In this document: positions 38,303 through 49,117 of the stretch, piece after piece
Numbering within the stretch: position 1 is the first letter of the stretch
Layout of the letters: the number at the start of each line of letters is the position of its first letter
NCBI RefSeq assembly: GCF_041240605.1
Contig: NZ_CP162487.1
Location: 627,001 to 691,000 of the forward strand
From: Xanthomonas sp. DAR 80977
GTDB taxonomy: Bacteria > Pseudomonadota > Gammaproteobacteria > Xanthomonadales > Xanthomonadaceae
Direction of reading: 5' to 3'
DNA length: 64,000 nucleotides
Position numbers and translations under genes: made by a program
The notes under the pieces: model-generated
The model's input: only the letters and a program-made list of their open reading frames with translations
What the model was told of the DNA's origin: nothing
The model's database searches: none

Positions 38303-39193
38303 ATGCACCGCACATCAGGACTCTCGACGTGGCGTTGGTGCGCTCTGCTGTTGGCGCTGCTGGCCGCTGCCGCGTTCGCCACCGGCACCGGGCCAGGCGC
38401 GGTGCGCAAGCAGGTCGAGAGCAGCATGCTGGTGACCGGCAGGATCGACATCGAGGCCGACGGCGCGGTGTCGGCGCTGGCGATCGACCACGAGGACAAG
38501 CTGCCCGGCGGCGTGGTCGCCTTCGTGCGCAGCGCGGCGATGCAGTGGAAGTTCGAGCCGGCGCTGCGCGACGGCAAGCCGGTGCCGGCGCGCGCGCCGA
38601 TGACGTTGCGCATCGTGGCCAAGCGCCAGGAGGGCGACGCCTACCGGGTGGAGATCCGCCATGCCAGCTTCATCGCCTACGATCGCAACGACCGCAGCGT
38701 GGTGACGTCGGTGAACCTGGCGCCGCCGGCCTATCCGGAATCGGCGTTCCGCGTGGGCGCCTCGGGTTCGGCCTACCTGCTGCTCAAGGTGGCGCGCGAC
38801 GGCAGCGTCGCCGATGCCGCGGTCGAGCAGGTCAACCTGCGCATCGTCGCGTCCGAAAGCGAGATGAAGAAGCTGCGCGCGATCTTCGCCAGGAGCGCGT
38901 TGGCCGCAGCGCGCAATTGGACCTTCCGCGCGCCGACCGAGGGCGATGACGCGTCGGCGCCGTACTGGGCGGTGCGCGTGCCGGTGAACTATTCGCTCGG
39001 CGAGCAACCCAACGAAGACACGCCCGGCGGCTACGGGCGCTGGATCAGCTACGTTCCCGGCCCGCGCGAGCGTGCGCCGTGGGTCACCGGCGAAGACGCG
39101 GCGGGTTTCTCGCCCGACGCGCTGTCGGCCGGCGGCGTGTACATGGTCGACAACAGCGGTCCGCGCCTGCTGACGCCGCTGCACGGCGGTTGA
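38303..39193 (+). CDS. Exported TonB-C-like (energy-transducer-type) protein
   Basis: 296 residues with an N-terminal hydrophobic segment (WCALLLALLAAAAFATG). The region 'PAYPESAFRVGASGSAYLLLKVARDGSVADAAVEQVNLR...AARNWTFRAP' has the layout of the TonB C-terminal domain (YP..A...G..G.V...V...G.V....V), and the earlier 'VTGRIDIEADGAVSALAID...AAMQWKFEPALRDGKPVPA' looks like a second, degenerate copy. No Pro-rich spanning region is present, so it is not a standard TonB. Its role is probably in the periplasm but unknown. The AAGGAA site before the ATG supports this start. Confidence 0.75.
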   Translation: MHRTSGLSTWRWCALLLALLAAAAFATGTGPGAVRKQVESSMLVTGRIDIEADGAVSALAIDHEDKLPGGVVAFVRSAAMQWKFEPALRDGKPVPARAPMTLRIVAKRQEGDAYRVEIRHASFIAYDRNDRSVVTSVNLAPPAYPESAFRVGASGSAYLLLKVARDGSVADAAVEQVNLRIVASESEMKKLRAIFARSALAAARNWTFRAPTEGDDASAPYWAVRVPVNYSLGEQPNEDTPGGYGRWISYVPGPRERAPWVTGEDAAGFSPDALSAGGVYMVDNSGPRLLTPLHGG

Positions 39194-39280
39194 GCGCGTT
39201 GGCGCGCCGCTGTTGCGGCCGTTGCGCGCGGTTCCGCCGGGAAGTGCTGCGCGCCGCGGGCGCTTTCCTGCAGGGCGACG

Positions 39281-40042
39281 TCACGTGGTCGTCGGCGCGG
39301 TCGCACGATCGCGCGTGGTCGCATACAGCACCCCAACCAGGATCCCGGCCAGCACCAGCGAGGCGCCGACGGTGCCCAGGTCCAGTCCGCCCTTGGCGAC
39401 CGGCTTGGTCAGCAGGTCGCCGAGCGTGGCGCCGAACGGCCGGGTCAGCACGAAGGCGGCCCAGAACAGCACGATGCGGTCGATGCGGGTGAACGCGTAG
39501 GCCAGGGCGATCGCGGCCAGCGTCGCCCCGATCAGCGCCGCGCCGCCGAGGAAACCCAGCCCCGAATCGTCGGCGAGGTAGTCGCCCAGCGCGGTGCCGA
39601 GCGTGTTGGAGAACAGGATCGCCACCCAGTAGAAGACTTCTGCGCGGCCGCCGTCGATCTGCTTGACCGACAGGCTGCGTTCGCTCAGCCACCATGCGCC
39701 CAGGGTCAACGCCAGGCAGCTGCTCAGGATCAGCGCGCCCTGCGCGTAGCCCAGGCCCAGGCTGCGGTCCATGTAGTCCGACAGCGTGGTGCCGGCGGTG
39801 CTGGTGCTCAGGATCACCCACCAGTACAGCCATGGCCGGAAACGGCGCGCGCGCAGCTGCGCCCACAGCGAGACCAGGAACACGCCGAACAGCAGCGCGC
39901 TGCTCAGCGCATAGCCGACGTCCAGGGTCATCGACAGCAGGTCGCCGCCGGTCTCGCCCAGCGTGGTGGCGCAGATCTTCATCACCCAGAATCCCAGGGT
40001 GACCGGTGCGACCTTGGCAACAGTGGCGGCAGTGGCGTTCAT
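39281..40042 (-). CDS. Multi-pass membrane protein, COG4705-like
   Basis: 253 residues with about seven hydrophobic segments and a recurrent motif of Gly-(D/E)-(Y/L)-(L/M): 'TLGETGGDLLS', 'GTTLSDYMDR', 'NTLGTALGDYLAD' and 'RPFGATLGDLLTKP'. Four similar half-repeats with conserved Thr and Asp in membrane-embedded positions suggest an internal pseudo-symmetry and possibly ion coordination. This matches an uncharacterised membrane protein family of proteobacteria. The start at 40042 (MNATAATVAKVAPVTLG) gives a compact N-terminus; a longer frame upstream lacks membrane character. Confidence 0.8.
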   Translation of the reverse strand: MNATAATVAKVAPVTLGFWVMKICATTLGETGGDLLSMTLDVGYALSSALLFGVFLVSLWAQLRARRFRPWLYWWVILSTSTAGTTLSDYMDRSLGLGYAQGALILSSCLALTLGAWWLSERSLSVKQIDGGRAEVFYWVAILFSNTLGTALGDYLADDSGLGFLGGAALIGATLAAIALAYAFTRIDRIVLFWAAFVLTRPFGATLGDLLTKPVAKGGLDLGTVGASLVLAGILVGVLYATTRDRATAPTTT

Positions 40043-40210
40043 CGATGCGGCACGGGTGACGGGACCGGACCAGCATCGCCAGCGGCATGTCGAAAACCGG
40101 TCGGATCGCGCGATGCCGGAACATTGCGGCCGCCGCCCGCGCATTCGGCTCCGCGCAAACGCAGAACGCCCCGCCGAGGCGGGGCGTTCGCGGTCGAACC
40201 GGCGCTGGAC

Positions 40211-42064
40211 TCAGCGCTTCATCGAACCGAAGAACTCGTCGTTGGACTTGGTGTTCTTCATCTTGTCCAGCAGGAATTCCATCGCCGCGATCTCGTCCAT
40301 CGGATGCAGCAGCTTGCGCAGGATCCAGATCTTCTGCAGCAGCTCCGGCTCGATCAGCAGGTCTTCGCGGCGGGTGCCGGAACGGTTGATGTCGATCGCC
40401 GGGTACACGCGCTTCTCGGCGATACGGCGGTTCAGGTGCACTTCGCTGTTGCCGGTGCCCTTGAACTCCTCGTAGATCACCTCGTCCATCTTGCTGCCGG
40501 TCTCGACCAGCGCGGTGGCGATGATGGTCAGCGAGCCGCCTTCCTCGACGTTGCGCGCTGCGCCGAAGAAGCGCTTCGGGCGGTGCAGCGCGTTGGCGTC
40601 CACGCCGCCGCTGAGCACCTTGCCGGAGGACGGCACCACGTTGTTGTAGGCGCGGGCCAGGCGGGTGATCGAGTCGAGCAGGATCACCACGTCCTTCTTG
40701 TGCTCGACCAGGCGCTTGGCGCGCTCGATCACCATCTCGGCGACCTGCACGTGGCGCGCGGCCGGCTCGTCGAAGGTGGAGGAGATGACCTCGCCGCGCA
40801 CGGTGCGCTGCATTTCGGTCACTTCTTCCGGCCGCTCGTCGATCAGCAGCACGATCATGTGCACGTCGGGATGGTTGGTGGTGATCGCCGTGGCCACCTG
40901 CTGCATCAGCATGGTCTTGCCGGCCTTGGGCGGGGACACGATCAGCGCGCGCTGGCCCTTGCCCTGCGGCGCCATCAGGTCGAGGATGCGCCCGGAGATG
41001 TCTTCCGAGGAGCCGTTGCCGCGTTCCAGGGTGAAGCGCTTGCGCGGGAACAGCGCGGTCAGGTTCTCGAACAGCACCTTGTTCTTGCTCGCTTCCAGCG
41101 GCTCGCCGTTGATCGTGTCGACGATCGACAGCGCGAAGTAGCGTTCGCCGTCCTTCGGGAAGCGGATGCGGCCGGACAGGTGGTCGCCGGTGCGCAGGTT
41201 GAAGCGGCGGATCTGGCTGGGCGAGATGTAGGTGTCGTCCGGGCCGGCCAGGTAGCTGGCCTCGGCCGCGCGCAGGAAGCCGAAGCCGTCCGGCAGGATC
41301 TCCAGCACGCCGTCGGCGGCGACGCCTTCGCCGTGGCGGGTCAGCACCTTCAGCAGCGCGAAGATCACGTCCTGCTTGCGCGCGCGGGCCACGCCGTCCT
41401 GGATGTTGAGCTGCTCGGCGATGTCCAGCAGCTTCTGCGCCGGCATCCGCTTCAGGTCGCTCAGCGAGTAGATCGGGAAGCCTTCCGGCACGTTGGCGTG
41501 CGGGCGCGGCACGAACACCTCGTTGGCGCCGTTGTCGTTGGGCAGGCCGTTGTCCGGGTAGCGCTCGCGGCCGCCGCCATTGCCACCACCGCCGCCGCCA
41601 CGATCGCGGCGATTGCGGAAGCGGTCGCGGCGATTGCCCTGCTGGTTGTTCTGGTTCTGGTTGTTCTGGTTCTGCGGATTCTGGTTGTTGAAGCGCGGGT
41701 TGCCGCCTTCGCGCGGCTCGCGGGCTTCGCCGCCGTCGTTCTGGTTGCCCTGGTTGCCGCCGCCCTGGCCGCCCTGGCCCTGGGCGTCGCCGCCGGAGGC
41801 GGGAGCGGGCTGGGACTGGGGCTGCTGCGACGGGGCCTGCGCGTGTTCCTGCGGCGCGGCGCGTTCCTGGCGTTCGGGTTGCGCGGCGCGCGGCGCGTCG
41901 GCCTGGGCCGGCGCCGGGTTCAGCGGCAGGTTCGGCTGCGCCGGCGCGCCGTGCTCGGCTCCGCCTTCAGCGCCGGCAACGGCCTTGCTGACACGCGGCT
42001 TGCGCGCGCGCTTCTCGGCGGGGGCGTCGACGCTCCCGGGTTCGGTGATGGTGTTATCGGACAA
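40211..42064 (-). CDS. rho: Transcription termination factor Rho with extended low-complexity N-terminus
   Basis: 617 residues from a TTG start (AGGAA site 7-8 bases upstream); the usual Rho is about 420. The extra part is at residues about 10-200: Lys/Arg/Ala-rich, then Gln-, Asn- and Gly-rich ([17 protein letters not shown], then an RGG-rich stretch). The rest is canonical: the N-terminal helical bundle ('[16 protein letters not shown]'), the primary RNA-binding fold ('[14 protein letters not shown]'), Walker A 'PPKAGKTML', Walker B '[15 protein letters not shown]' and the R-loop region. It is an ATP-driven RNA translocase that ends transcription. It lies downstream of trxA on the same strand. 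The low-complexity segment is likely disordered and could drive condensation. Confidence 0.97.
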   Translation of the reverse strand: MSDNTITEPGSVDAPAEKRARKPRVSKAVAGAEGGAEHGAPAQPNLPLNPAPAQADAPRAAQPERQERAAPQEHAQAPSQQPQSQPAPASGGDAQGQGGQGGGNQGNQNDGGEAREPREGGNPRFNNQNPQNQNNQNQNNQQGNRRDRFRNRRDRGGGGGGNGGGRERYPDNGLPNDNGANEVFVPRPHANVPEGFPIYSLSDLKRMPAQKLLDIAEQLNIQDGVARARKQDVIFALLKVLTRHGEGVAADGVLEILPDGFGFLRAAEASYLAGPDDTYISPSQIRRFNLRTGDHLSGRIRFPKDGERYFALSIVDTINGEPLEASKNKVLFENLTALFPRKRFTLERGNGSSEDISGRILDLMAPQGKGQRALIVSPPKAGKTMLMQQVATAITTNHPDVHMIVLLIDERPEEVTEMQRTVRGEVISSTFDEPAARHVQVAEMVIERAKRLVEHKKDVVILLDSITRLARAYNNVVPSSGKVLSGGVDANALHRPKRFFGAARNVEEGGSLTIIATALVETGSKMDEVIYEEFKGTGNSEVHLNRRIAEKRVYPAIDINRSGTRREDLLIEPELLQKIWILRKLLHPMDEIAAMEFLLDKMKNTKSNDEFFGSMKR

Positions 42065-42269
42065 GTGGTGATTCCTCGCTATGAGTGCGAGCGCCCAGCG
42101 TGGGGGCAAACGGGTTGGGAAGGGGTCTAGAAGAGAATCTTCCAGAGGGGGTGCGGTGCGCGAATGCCACCGGATACGCCGACACTATCATCGCCGCGCA
42201 ACCACGGCAAGCAGGCGTTACCGGGCGATTCAGCCGGCCGGCAGCGGCGCCGCGGGCCGGTACCACAGC

Positions 42270-42292
42270 GGCCGCTCCGACCCGGAGCGGCC
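42270..42292 (-). terminator. GC hairpin downstream of trxA
   Basis: GGCCGCTCCG-ACC-CGGAGCGGCC, starting 8 bases past the trxA stop on the minus strand. It has no T-run in that direction, so it may attenuate rather than end transcription into rho. Confidence 0.5.
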
Positions 42293-42299
42293 CGCGGCG

Positions 42300-42641
42300 T
42301 CAGGCGGCGGCGCCGCCCAGGCTCTTGTCGATCATCTGGGTCAGCTGGCCCTTGCCGACCGCACCGATCTGGGTGGCCTGGACCTTGCCGTCCTTGAACA
42401 GCAGCAGCATCGGGATCGAGCGCACGTGGTACTTGATCGCGGTGGCGCGGTTCTCGTCCACGTTGACCTTGGCCACCTTGAGCTTGCCGTCGTAGGTGTC
42501 GGCCAGGTCGTCCAGGACCGGGGCGATCATCTTGCACGGGCCGCACCATTCCGCCCAGAAGTCCACCAGGACCGGTTCGCCGGACTGCAGCACCGCGGTA
42601 TCGAAATCGGCGTCGCCGACGTGTAGGACCTTATCGCTCAC
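42300..42641 (-). CDS. trxA: Thioredoxin
   Basis: 113 residues with the WCGPC active site (about residues 32-36) in '[19 protein letters not shown]', the cis-Pro loop 'RSIPMLLLF' and the C-terminal 'GAVGKGQL'. It reduces disulfides in the cytoplasm using thioredoxin reductase. The start is a GTG; an AGGAG site 7-8 bases upstream and alignment with the family (MSDKVLHV) fix it. rho follows 235 bases downstream on the same strand and rhlB is divergent. Confidence 0.97.
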   Translation of the reverse strand: MSDKVLHVGDADFDTAVLQSGEPVLVDFWAEWCGPCKMIAPVLDDLADTYDGKLKVAKVNVDENRATAIKYHVRSIPMLLLFKDGKVQATQIGAVGKGQLTQMIDKSLGGAAA

Positions 42642-42842
42642 TTGGGGTATCTCCTGGGCCAATGCGACCGGCCGGACCGGGTGGCCGCCGCATTGCGGTA
42701 AACTGGGGCATTGCGCGGCGAAATCAAGGGATTCCCCCTGTCGCGCGACCCGGCATGGAAGTAGCCAGTGTGCGACGCTGCCGGGGCCGATGCAAGCCGC
42801 GACCTTACGCTTCGGGCGGGGTGGCCTGACGAAGATGGAATG

Positions 42843-44624
42843 ATGAGCGACAAACCGCTGACCGATGTGACTTTTTCCGCGTTCGAGCTGCAACCGGCGC
42901 TGCTGGCCGGGCTCGAAGGCGCCGGCTTCACCCGCTGCACGCCGATCCAGGCGCTGACCCTGCCGGTGGCCCTGCCGGGCCGCGACGTGGCCGGCCAGGC
43001 CCAGACCGGGACCGGCAAGACCCTGGCGTTCCTGGTGACGGTGATGAACCGCCTGCTCAGCCGCCCGGCGCTGGCCGACCGCAAACCCGAGGATCCGCGC
43101 GCGCTGATCCTGGCTCCGACCCGCGAACTGGCGATCCAGATCCACAAGGACGCGGTCAAGTTCGGCGCCGACCTCGGCCTGCGCTTCGCGCTGGTCTACG
43201 GCGGGGTGGACTACGACAAGCAGCGCGAACTGCTGCAGCAGGGCGTGGACGTGATCATCGCCACCCCGGGCCGGCTGATCGACTACGTCAAGCAACATAA
43301 AGTGGTGTCGCTGCACGCCTGCGAGATCTGCGTGCTCGACGAAGCCGACCGCATGTTCGACCTGGGCTTCATCAAGGACATCCGCTTCCTGCTGCGGCGC
43401 ATGCCCGAGCGCGGCACCCGCCAGACCCTGCTGTTCTCGGCCACCCTCAGCCACCGCGTGCTGGAGCTGGCCTACGAGCACATGAACGAGCCGGAAAAGC
43501 TCGTGGTCGAGACCGAGAGCATCACCGCCGCGCGCGTGCGCCAGCGCATCTACTTCCCCTCCGACGAAGAGAAGCTGACCCTGCTGCTGGGCCTGCTGTC
43601 GCGCAGCGAGGGCGCGCGGACCATGGTGTTCGTCAACACCAAGGCCTTCGTCGAACGCGTGGCGCGCTCGCTGGAGCGCAACGGCTACCGGGTCGGCGTG
43701 CTGTCCGGCGACGTGCCGCAGAAGAAGCGCGAGACCCTGCTCAACCGCTTCCAGAAGGGCCAGCTGGAGATCCTGGTCGCCACCGACGTGGCCGCGCGCG
43801 GCCTGCACATCGACGGGGTCAAGTACGTCTACAACTACGACCTGCCGTTCGACGCCGAGGACTACGTGCACCGCATCGGCCGCACCGCGCGGCTGGGCGA
43901 GGAAGGCGACGCGATCAGCTTCGCCTGCGAGCGCTACGCGATGAGCCTGCCGGACATCGAGGCCTACATCGAACAGAAGATCCCGGTCGAGCCGGTCACC
44001 GCCGAACTGCTGGTGGCGCTGCCGCGCACCCCGCGCGCGCCGGTCGAGGGCGAGGCGGGCGAGGTCGACGCGGATGCCGACGAGAGCATCGGCGACATCT
44101 TCCGCGAGGCGCGCGCGCAGCGCGAGGCCGACGAACAGCGCCGCGGCGGCGGCAGCAGCCGCGGCAAGCCCGGCGCCGGCCGCGGCGGCCCGGGCGGCGG
44201 TGCCGGCCGCAGCGGCGAAGCGCGCGGTGCCGACGGCAAGCCGCGGCGTCCGCGTACCCCGCGCCCGGCCGAGGCCGGCGCAGCGGTCGCGGCCGTCGCC
44301 GAGGCGCCGGTTGCGGTCGCCACCGAGGCGGCAGCGGCAGCGGTCGCGGCGCCCACGCCCAAGCCGGCCCGCGTGGCGGCCGAAGGCGCGCCTGCGGCGG
44401 AGGGCGAGCGCGCGCCGCGCAAGCGTCGGCGTCGTCGTGGCGGCCGTCCGCTGGACGGCGCCGAGGGTGCGGCCGCCGTTGCGACCAGCGATGCGCCGGC
44501 CAAGCCGGTGCAGGTCAGGGCCGCGCGCCAGGGCGAGCGCGCCGCGGCGCCGGTCGCGGCAGCGAACGATTCGTTCCTGACCCGCCTCGGCCGCAAGCTG
44601 CGTTCGCTGGTCTCCAGCTCCTGA
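42843..44624 (+). CDS. rhlB: ATP-dependent RNA helicase RhlB
   Basis: 593 residues. All DEAD-box motifs are visible: the Q-motif region ('GFTRCTPIQ'), 'AQTGTGKT' (I), 'PTRELA' (Ia), 'DEAD' (II), 'SAT' (III), '[14 protein letters not shown]' and 'HRIGRTAR' (VI). After residue about 400 comes a 190-residue Gly/Ala/Arg/Pro-rich tail with [10 protein letters not shown], longer than in E. coli RhlB and typical of Xanthomonas. It unwinds RNA, in other bacteria together with the RNase E degradosome. Two ATGs are adjacent (42840, 42843); the second matches the known family start (MSDKPLTD). It is divergent from trxA. Confidence 0.95.
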   Translation: MSDKPLTDVTFSAFELQPALLAGLEGAGFTRCTPIQALTLPVALPGRDVAGQAQTGTGKTLAFLVTVMNRLLSRPALADRKPEDPRALILAPTRELAIQIHKDAVKFGADLGLRFALVYGGVDYDKQRELLQQGVDVIIATPGRLIDYVKQHKVVSLHACEICVLDEADRMFDLGFIKDIRFLLRRMPERGTRQTLLFSATLSHRVLELAYEHMNEPEKLVVETESITAARVRQRIYFPSDEEKLTLLLGLLSRSEGARTMVFVNTKAFVERVARSLERNGYRVGVLSGDVPQKKRETLLNRFQKGQLEILVATDVAARGLHIDGVKYVYNYDLPFDAEDYVHRIGRTARLGEEGDAISFACERYAMSLPDIEAYIEQKIPVEPVTAELLVALPRTPRAPVEGEAGEVDADADESIGDIFREARAQREADEQRRGGGSSRGKPGAGRGGPGGGAGRSGEARGADGKPRRPRTPRPAEAGAAVAAVAEAPVAVATEAAAAAVAAPTPKPARVAAEGAPAAEGERAPRKRRRRRGGRPLDGAEGAAAVATSDAPAKPVQVRAARQGERAAAPVAAANDSFLTRLGRKLRSLVSSS

Positions 44625-44697
44625 TGAACCGGCGTTCCACCGTTCGCGGCGTGCGCACGGTGGACGAAAACCCGGGCCGCTCCGGCATAATCGCCGG

Positions 44698-45384
44698 ATG
44701 AGCGTCCTGCGGTTCGACAATGTCAGCAAACAATACGCCGGTGGCCACGAGGCGCTGGTGGACGTCAGCTTCCAGGTGGAGGAGGGCGAGATGCTGTTCG
44801 TCACCGGCCACTCGGGGGCGGGCAAGAGCACCCTGCTCAAGTTGATCCATCTCAGCGAGCGTCCATCGCGCGGCGCGGTGCTGTTCGGCGAGCGCAACCT
44901 GCTGAAGGTGCGCGGGCGGCGCGTGCCGCTGCACCGGCGCGAGGTCGGCGCCGTGTACCAGGACCACCGCCTGCTGATGGACCGCAGCATCGCCGAGAAC
45001 GTGGCGTTGCCGCTGATCCTGCGCGGCACGCGCCGCGCCGAGATCGGCAAGCGCGTGCGCTCGGTGCTGGAGCGGATGGGCCTGGGCCACCGCGAGAAGG
45101 CGCTGCCGTCGCAGCTGTCGGCCGGCGAGCAGCAACGCGTCGGCATCGCCCGGGCGATGGTCGCCGAACCGCGCCTGCTGGTCGCCGACGAACCGACCGG
45201 CAACCTCGACCCGACCCTGGCCGCCGAGATCATGCAACTGTTCGCGGAACTGCCGGCGCGCGGCACCAGCGTGCTGGTGGTCAGCCACGACCTGGCCCTG
45301 CTCAAGCAGATGCGCAAGCGCGTGCTGATCCTCGACCATGGCCGCCTGGTCGACGACATCTCCCCACAGGACCTGGCCGAATGA
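44698..45384 (+). CDS. ftsE: Cell division ATP-binding protein FtsE
   Basis: 228 residues. Walker A 'GHSGAGKST', the signature '[15 protein letters not shown]', Walker B '[12 protein letters not shown]' and the H-loop 'VVSHDLAL' are intact. FtsE with FtsX forms an ABC-type complex at the divisome that activates peptidoglycan amidases from the cytoplasmic side. Its stop overlaps the ftsX start (ATGA), implying translational coupling. Confidence 0.98.
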   Translation: MSVLRFDNVSKQYAGGHEALVDVSFQVEEGEMLFVTGHSGAGKSTLLKLIHLSERPSRGAVLFGERNLLKVRGRRVPLHRREVGAVYQDHRLLMDRSIAENVALPLILRGTRRAEIGKRVRSVLERMGLGHREKALPSQLSAGEQQRVGIARAMVAEPRLLVADEPTGNLDPTLAAEIMQLFAELPARGTSVLVVSHDLALLKQMRKRVLILDHGRLVDDISPQDLAE

Positions 45385-46325
45385 GCGCACGCAATGCCGG
45401 CAGCGCCGGGCCCTCGCGGCTGGGCGTGTGGTGGGACCATCACCTGCACAGCATCGTCTACAGCCTCGGCCGGGCCATGCGCAAGCCGTGGGCGACGCTG
45501 CTGACCATGGCGGTGATGGCGCTGGCCCTGGCACTGCCGCTGGGACTGTCGATCGCGCTGGACAACCTCAAGCAGTTCGCCGGCAGCGTGCAGCAGTCGC
45601 GCGACATCAACGTGTTCCTGAAGACCGGGGTCGATGCCGCCGCGGCCAACGCGCTGGCCACGAGCTTGCGCGGCCGCGCCGACGTCGCCGCCGTGGCGCT
45701 GCGCACGCCCGAGCAGGGCATGGCCGAACTGCGCGACAGCGCGGGGCTGGGCGAGGCGCTGGACGCGCTCGACGACAATCCGTTGCCGACGCTGCTGATC
45801 GTCACCCCGGCCGCGGCCGACGACGCGCAGCTGGCGGCCTCGCTGAGCGCGCTGCCGCAGGCCGACCTGGTGCAGCACGACGCGCTGTGGCGCAAGCGCC
45901 TGGACGGCTGGCTGCGCTTCGGCGAACGCCTGGTGCAGGTGCTGTCGGTGCTGCTCGGCGCCGGCGCGGCGCTGGTGGTCGGCAATACCGTGCGCCTGGA
46001 CATCCAGTCGCGGCGCGAGGAAATCGGCGTGCTGCAATTGCTCGGCGCCAGCGACGGCTTCATCCGCCGCCCGTTCCTGTACCTGGGCGCCTGGTACGGC
46101 TTCGGTGCCGGGGTGCTGGCGCTGGGCCTGATCGCCGCCTCCGGGCTGGCGCTGGGGCCGCCGCTGGCGGAACTGGCCGACAGCTACGGCAGCCATTTCG
46201 CGCTGCACGGGCTGGACGCGCTGCACGCGTCGCTGGTGCTGCTCGGCACCCTGCTGCTGGGCTGGCTCGGCGCCTGGCTGGTGACCGGCCACTTCCTGCG
46301 CCAGACGCGTCCCACCGACACCTGA
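45381..46325 (+). CDS. ftsX: Cell division protein FtsX
   Basis: 314 residues with four TM helices: one near residues 35-60 ('[17 protein letters not shown]'), a large extracytoplasmic loop (about 60-175), then three helices at about 190-215, 235-260 and 280-302. The loop between TM1 and TM2 carries the amidase-activator binding region, and '[34 protein letters not shown]' is the family signature. It overlaps ftsE by 4 bases and is followed 8 bases later by a response-regulator gene. Confidence 0.97.
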   Translation: MSARNAGSAGPSRLGVWWDHHLHSIVYSLGRAMRKPWATLLTMAVMALALALPLGLSIALDNLKQFAGSVQQSRDINVFLKTGVDAAAANALATSLRGRADVAAVALRTPEQGMAELRDSAGLGEALDALDDNPLPTLLIVTPAAADDAQLAASLSALPQADLVQHDALWRKRLDGWLRFGERLVQVLSVLLGAGAALVVGNTVRLDIQSRREEIGVLQLLGASDGFIRRPFLYLGAWYGFGAGVLALGLIAASGLALGPPLAELADSYGSHFALHGLDALHASLVLLGTLLLGWLGAWLVTGHFLRQTRPTDT

Positions 46326-46332
46326 GGCGCGC

Positions 46333-47175
46333 ATGTCCCGGCACGAGCTCAAGCACCTGATCAGCGACGCCCCGCGGGTGATGGTCGTGGATGGCTCCAA
46401 GCTGGTGCGCAAGCTGATCGCCGATGTGCTGCACCGCGAACTGCCGGACGTGGAAGTGGTGGGGTGCGCCAGCATCGCCGAGGCGCGCGCCGCGCTGGAG
46501 GCCGGCCCGGTGAACCTGGTCACCACCTCGCTGGCGCTGCCCGACGGCGATGGCCTGGCCCTGGCGCGCAGCGTGCGCGAGGCCGCCGGCCAGGCCTACG
46601 TGCCGGTGATCGTGGTCTCCGGCGACGCCCAGCAGCACCTGGTCGAACGCCGCTTCACCGAATACGTCACCGACTACTTCGACAAGGCGCTGGGCCACGA
46701 GGCGCTGGCGACCTTCATCCGCGGCTACGTGCAGCCGCAGCCGGTGGCCGGCGCCACCATCCTCTACGTCGAGGACAGCCGCGTGGTGGCCGAGGCGACC
46801 AAGCGCATGCTCGAGCGCCAGGAACTGCACGTGGTGCACGTGCTGACCGCCGAGGACGCGTTCGCGCTGCTCACCGCCGAATCGCTGGGCCGCACCACCC
46901 GCCGCATCGACCTGGTGCTGACCGACGTCACCCTGAAGGGCGAGCTCAACGGCCGCGACGTGGTGCAGCGCATCCGCATCGATTTCGCCTACGGCAAGCG
47001 GCGCATGCCGGTGCTGGTGATGACCGGCGACAGCAATCCGCACAACCAGTCCGAGCTGCTGCGCGCCGGCGCCAACGACCTGGTGCAGAAGCCGATCGAG
47101 GAGCGCCTGCTGGTCACCAAGGTGCTGTTCCAGTTGCGCCTGGCCAAGCTCAACGACAATGCCGTGACCTTCTGA
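46333..47175 (+). CDS. Two-receiver response regulator with a degenerate first domain
   Basis: 280 residues forming two receiver (REC) domains and no output domain. REC1 (about residues 15-130) has '[14 protein letters not shown]' but Ser stands at the phosphorylation site ('[13 protein letters not shown]', where Asp is expected). REC2 (about 140-270) has '[14 protein letters not shown]', the acceptor Asp in 'LVLTDVTL', Thr in 'VLVMTGDS' and the 'QKPI' Lys. So the second domain should be phosphorylatable and the first is a pseudo-receiver. It starts 8 bases after ftsX and ung follows 23 bases later, so co-transcription with the division genes is plausible. The partner kinase is not in this window. 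Confidence 0.93.
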   Translation: MSRHELKHLISDAPRVMVVDGSKLVRKLIADVLHRELPDVEVVGCASIAEARAALEAGPVNLVTTSLALPDGDGLALARSVREAAGQAYVPVIVVSGDAQQHLVERRFTEYVTDYFDKALGHEALATFIRGYVQPQPVAGATILYVEDSRVVAEATKRMLERQELHVVHVLTAEDAFALLTAESLGRTTRRIDLVLTDVTLKGELNGRDVVQRIRIDFAYGKRRMPVLVMTGDSNPHNQSELLRAGANDLVQKPIEERLLVTKVLFQLRLAKLNDNAVTF

Positions 47176-47197
47176 CCGATCGACCCGCCGACCCTGC

Positions 47198-47926
47198 ATG
47201 AGCAACGAAGACGACACCCGGATCCAGCTGGAACCCTCGTGGAAGGCGCAGGTCGGCGACTGGCTGCTGCGTCCGGAGATGCGCGAGCTGTCTGCGTTCC
47301 TGCGCCAGCGCAAGGCCGCCGGCGCGCGCATCTTCCCGCCCGGGCGGCAGATCTTCGCCGCGTTCGAGGCGACTCCGTTCGACAAGGTCGAGGTGGTGAT
47401 CCTCGGCCAGGATCCGTACCACGGCTACGGCCAGGCGCACGGGCTGTGCTTCTCGGTGCTGCCCGGGGTGCCGGTGCCGCCGTCGCTGCTGAACATCTAC
47501 AAGGAGATCGAGGACGACCTGGGCATCCGCCGTCCCGACCACGGCTGCCTGCTGCCCTGGGCGCAGCGCGGCGTGCTGCTGCTCAATGCGGTGCTGACGG
47601 TCGAGGAAGGCCGCGCCGGCGCGCACCAGGGCAAGGGCTGGGAAGGCTTCACCGACCACGTCGTGGAGACCCTGAACCGCGAGCGCGAAGGCCTGGTGTT
47701 CCTGCTGTGGGGCAGCTACGCCCAGGCCAAGGGCAAGGTCATCGATACCCGCCGCCACCGCGTGCTGAAGGCGCCGCATCCCTCGCCGCTGTCGGCGCAC
47801 CGCGGCTTCCTGGGCTGCAAGCATTTCTCCGCGGCCAACGAGTACCTGCGGCGCCGCGGCGCCGCGCCGATCGACTGGAGCCTGCCGCCGCGGGCGGTGC
47901 TGGACGCGGCGGCGGGCGGCGGCTGA
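47198..47926 (+). CDS. ung: Uracil-DNA glycosylase
   Basis: 242 residues. The catalytic water-activating Asp and its loop are in '[22 protein letters not shown]', the uracil-binding segment is '[14 protein letters not shown]', and the DNA-intercalation loop with catalytic His is '[13 protein letters not shown]'. It removes uracil from DNA in base-excision repair. It begins 23 bases after the response regulator. Confidence 0.98.
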   Translation: MSNEDDTRIQLEPSWKAQVGDWLLRPEMRELSAFLRQRKAAGARIFPPGRQIFAAFEATPFDKVEVVILGQDPYHGYGQAHGLCFSVLPGVPVPPSLLNIYKEIEDDLGIRRPDHGCLLPWAQRGVLLLNAVLTVEEGRAGAHQGKGWEGFTDHVVETLNREREGLVFLLWGSYAQAKGKVIDTRRHRVLKAPHPSPLSAHRGFLGCKHFSAANEYLRRRGAAPIDWSLPPRAVLDAAAGGG

Positions 47927-48092
47927 ACCGTGGTTCGACGGCGGCGCCTGGCGCGCGCCGCATGTACGCAAATTTCGCAAGGCGGGTGCTAGGTTCGACG
48001 CTCGCAAGCAGTGCCGCCTTCCCTCTCCCAGCGTTCCAGTGGCTTCCGTCACAGTCCGTTTCCTGATTCGAATGTTCCATAAACGGAACGCA

Positions 48093-48121
48093 GGAACTTT
48101 TTACTGTACCCAGCAGTCTAG
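48093..48121 (+). promoter_or_regulatory. Candidate sigma-E-type promoter of rpoH
   Basis: GGAACTT (48093-48099) and TCTAG (48117-48121) are separated by 17 bases. The -35 is identical to the RpoE consensus; the -10 is close (TCnnA-like). It lies 26-54 bases before the rpoH start, which matches sigma-E control of rpoH known in E. coli. An inverted pair GTTCC/GGAAC (48074-48089) lies directly upstream. Confidence 0.55.
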
Positions 48122-48146
48122 TTAGTTGACTGCTAAGATGAGCCCT

Positions 48147-49025
<879 letters not shown>

Positions 49026-49070
49026 TGCCGGCTCCCTTCCGCAAGCGCCCGGACGATCGGGCCGTGGGGT

Positions 49071-49100
49071 AAAAAAAACGGCCCGAAAGGGCCGTTTTTT
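49071..49100. terminator. Bidirectional terminator between rpoH and the Met-rich gene
   Basis: AAAAAAAA-CGGCCC-GAAA-GGGCCG-TTTTTT. T-runs in both directions let it end rpoH (plus) and the convergent gene at 49118 (minus). Confidence 0.95.
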
Positions 49101-49117
49101 ATAGCTCGCGATACGGG

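Noticed and set aside
42300..46526. Long minus-strand frame from trxA across rhlB, ftsEX
   Set aside because: Only the trxA part has family motifs; the rest is antisense to well-supported plus-strand genes.
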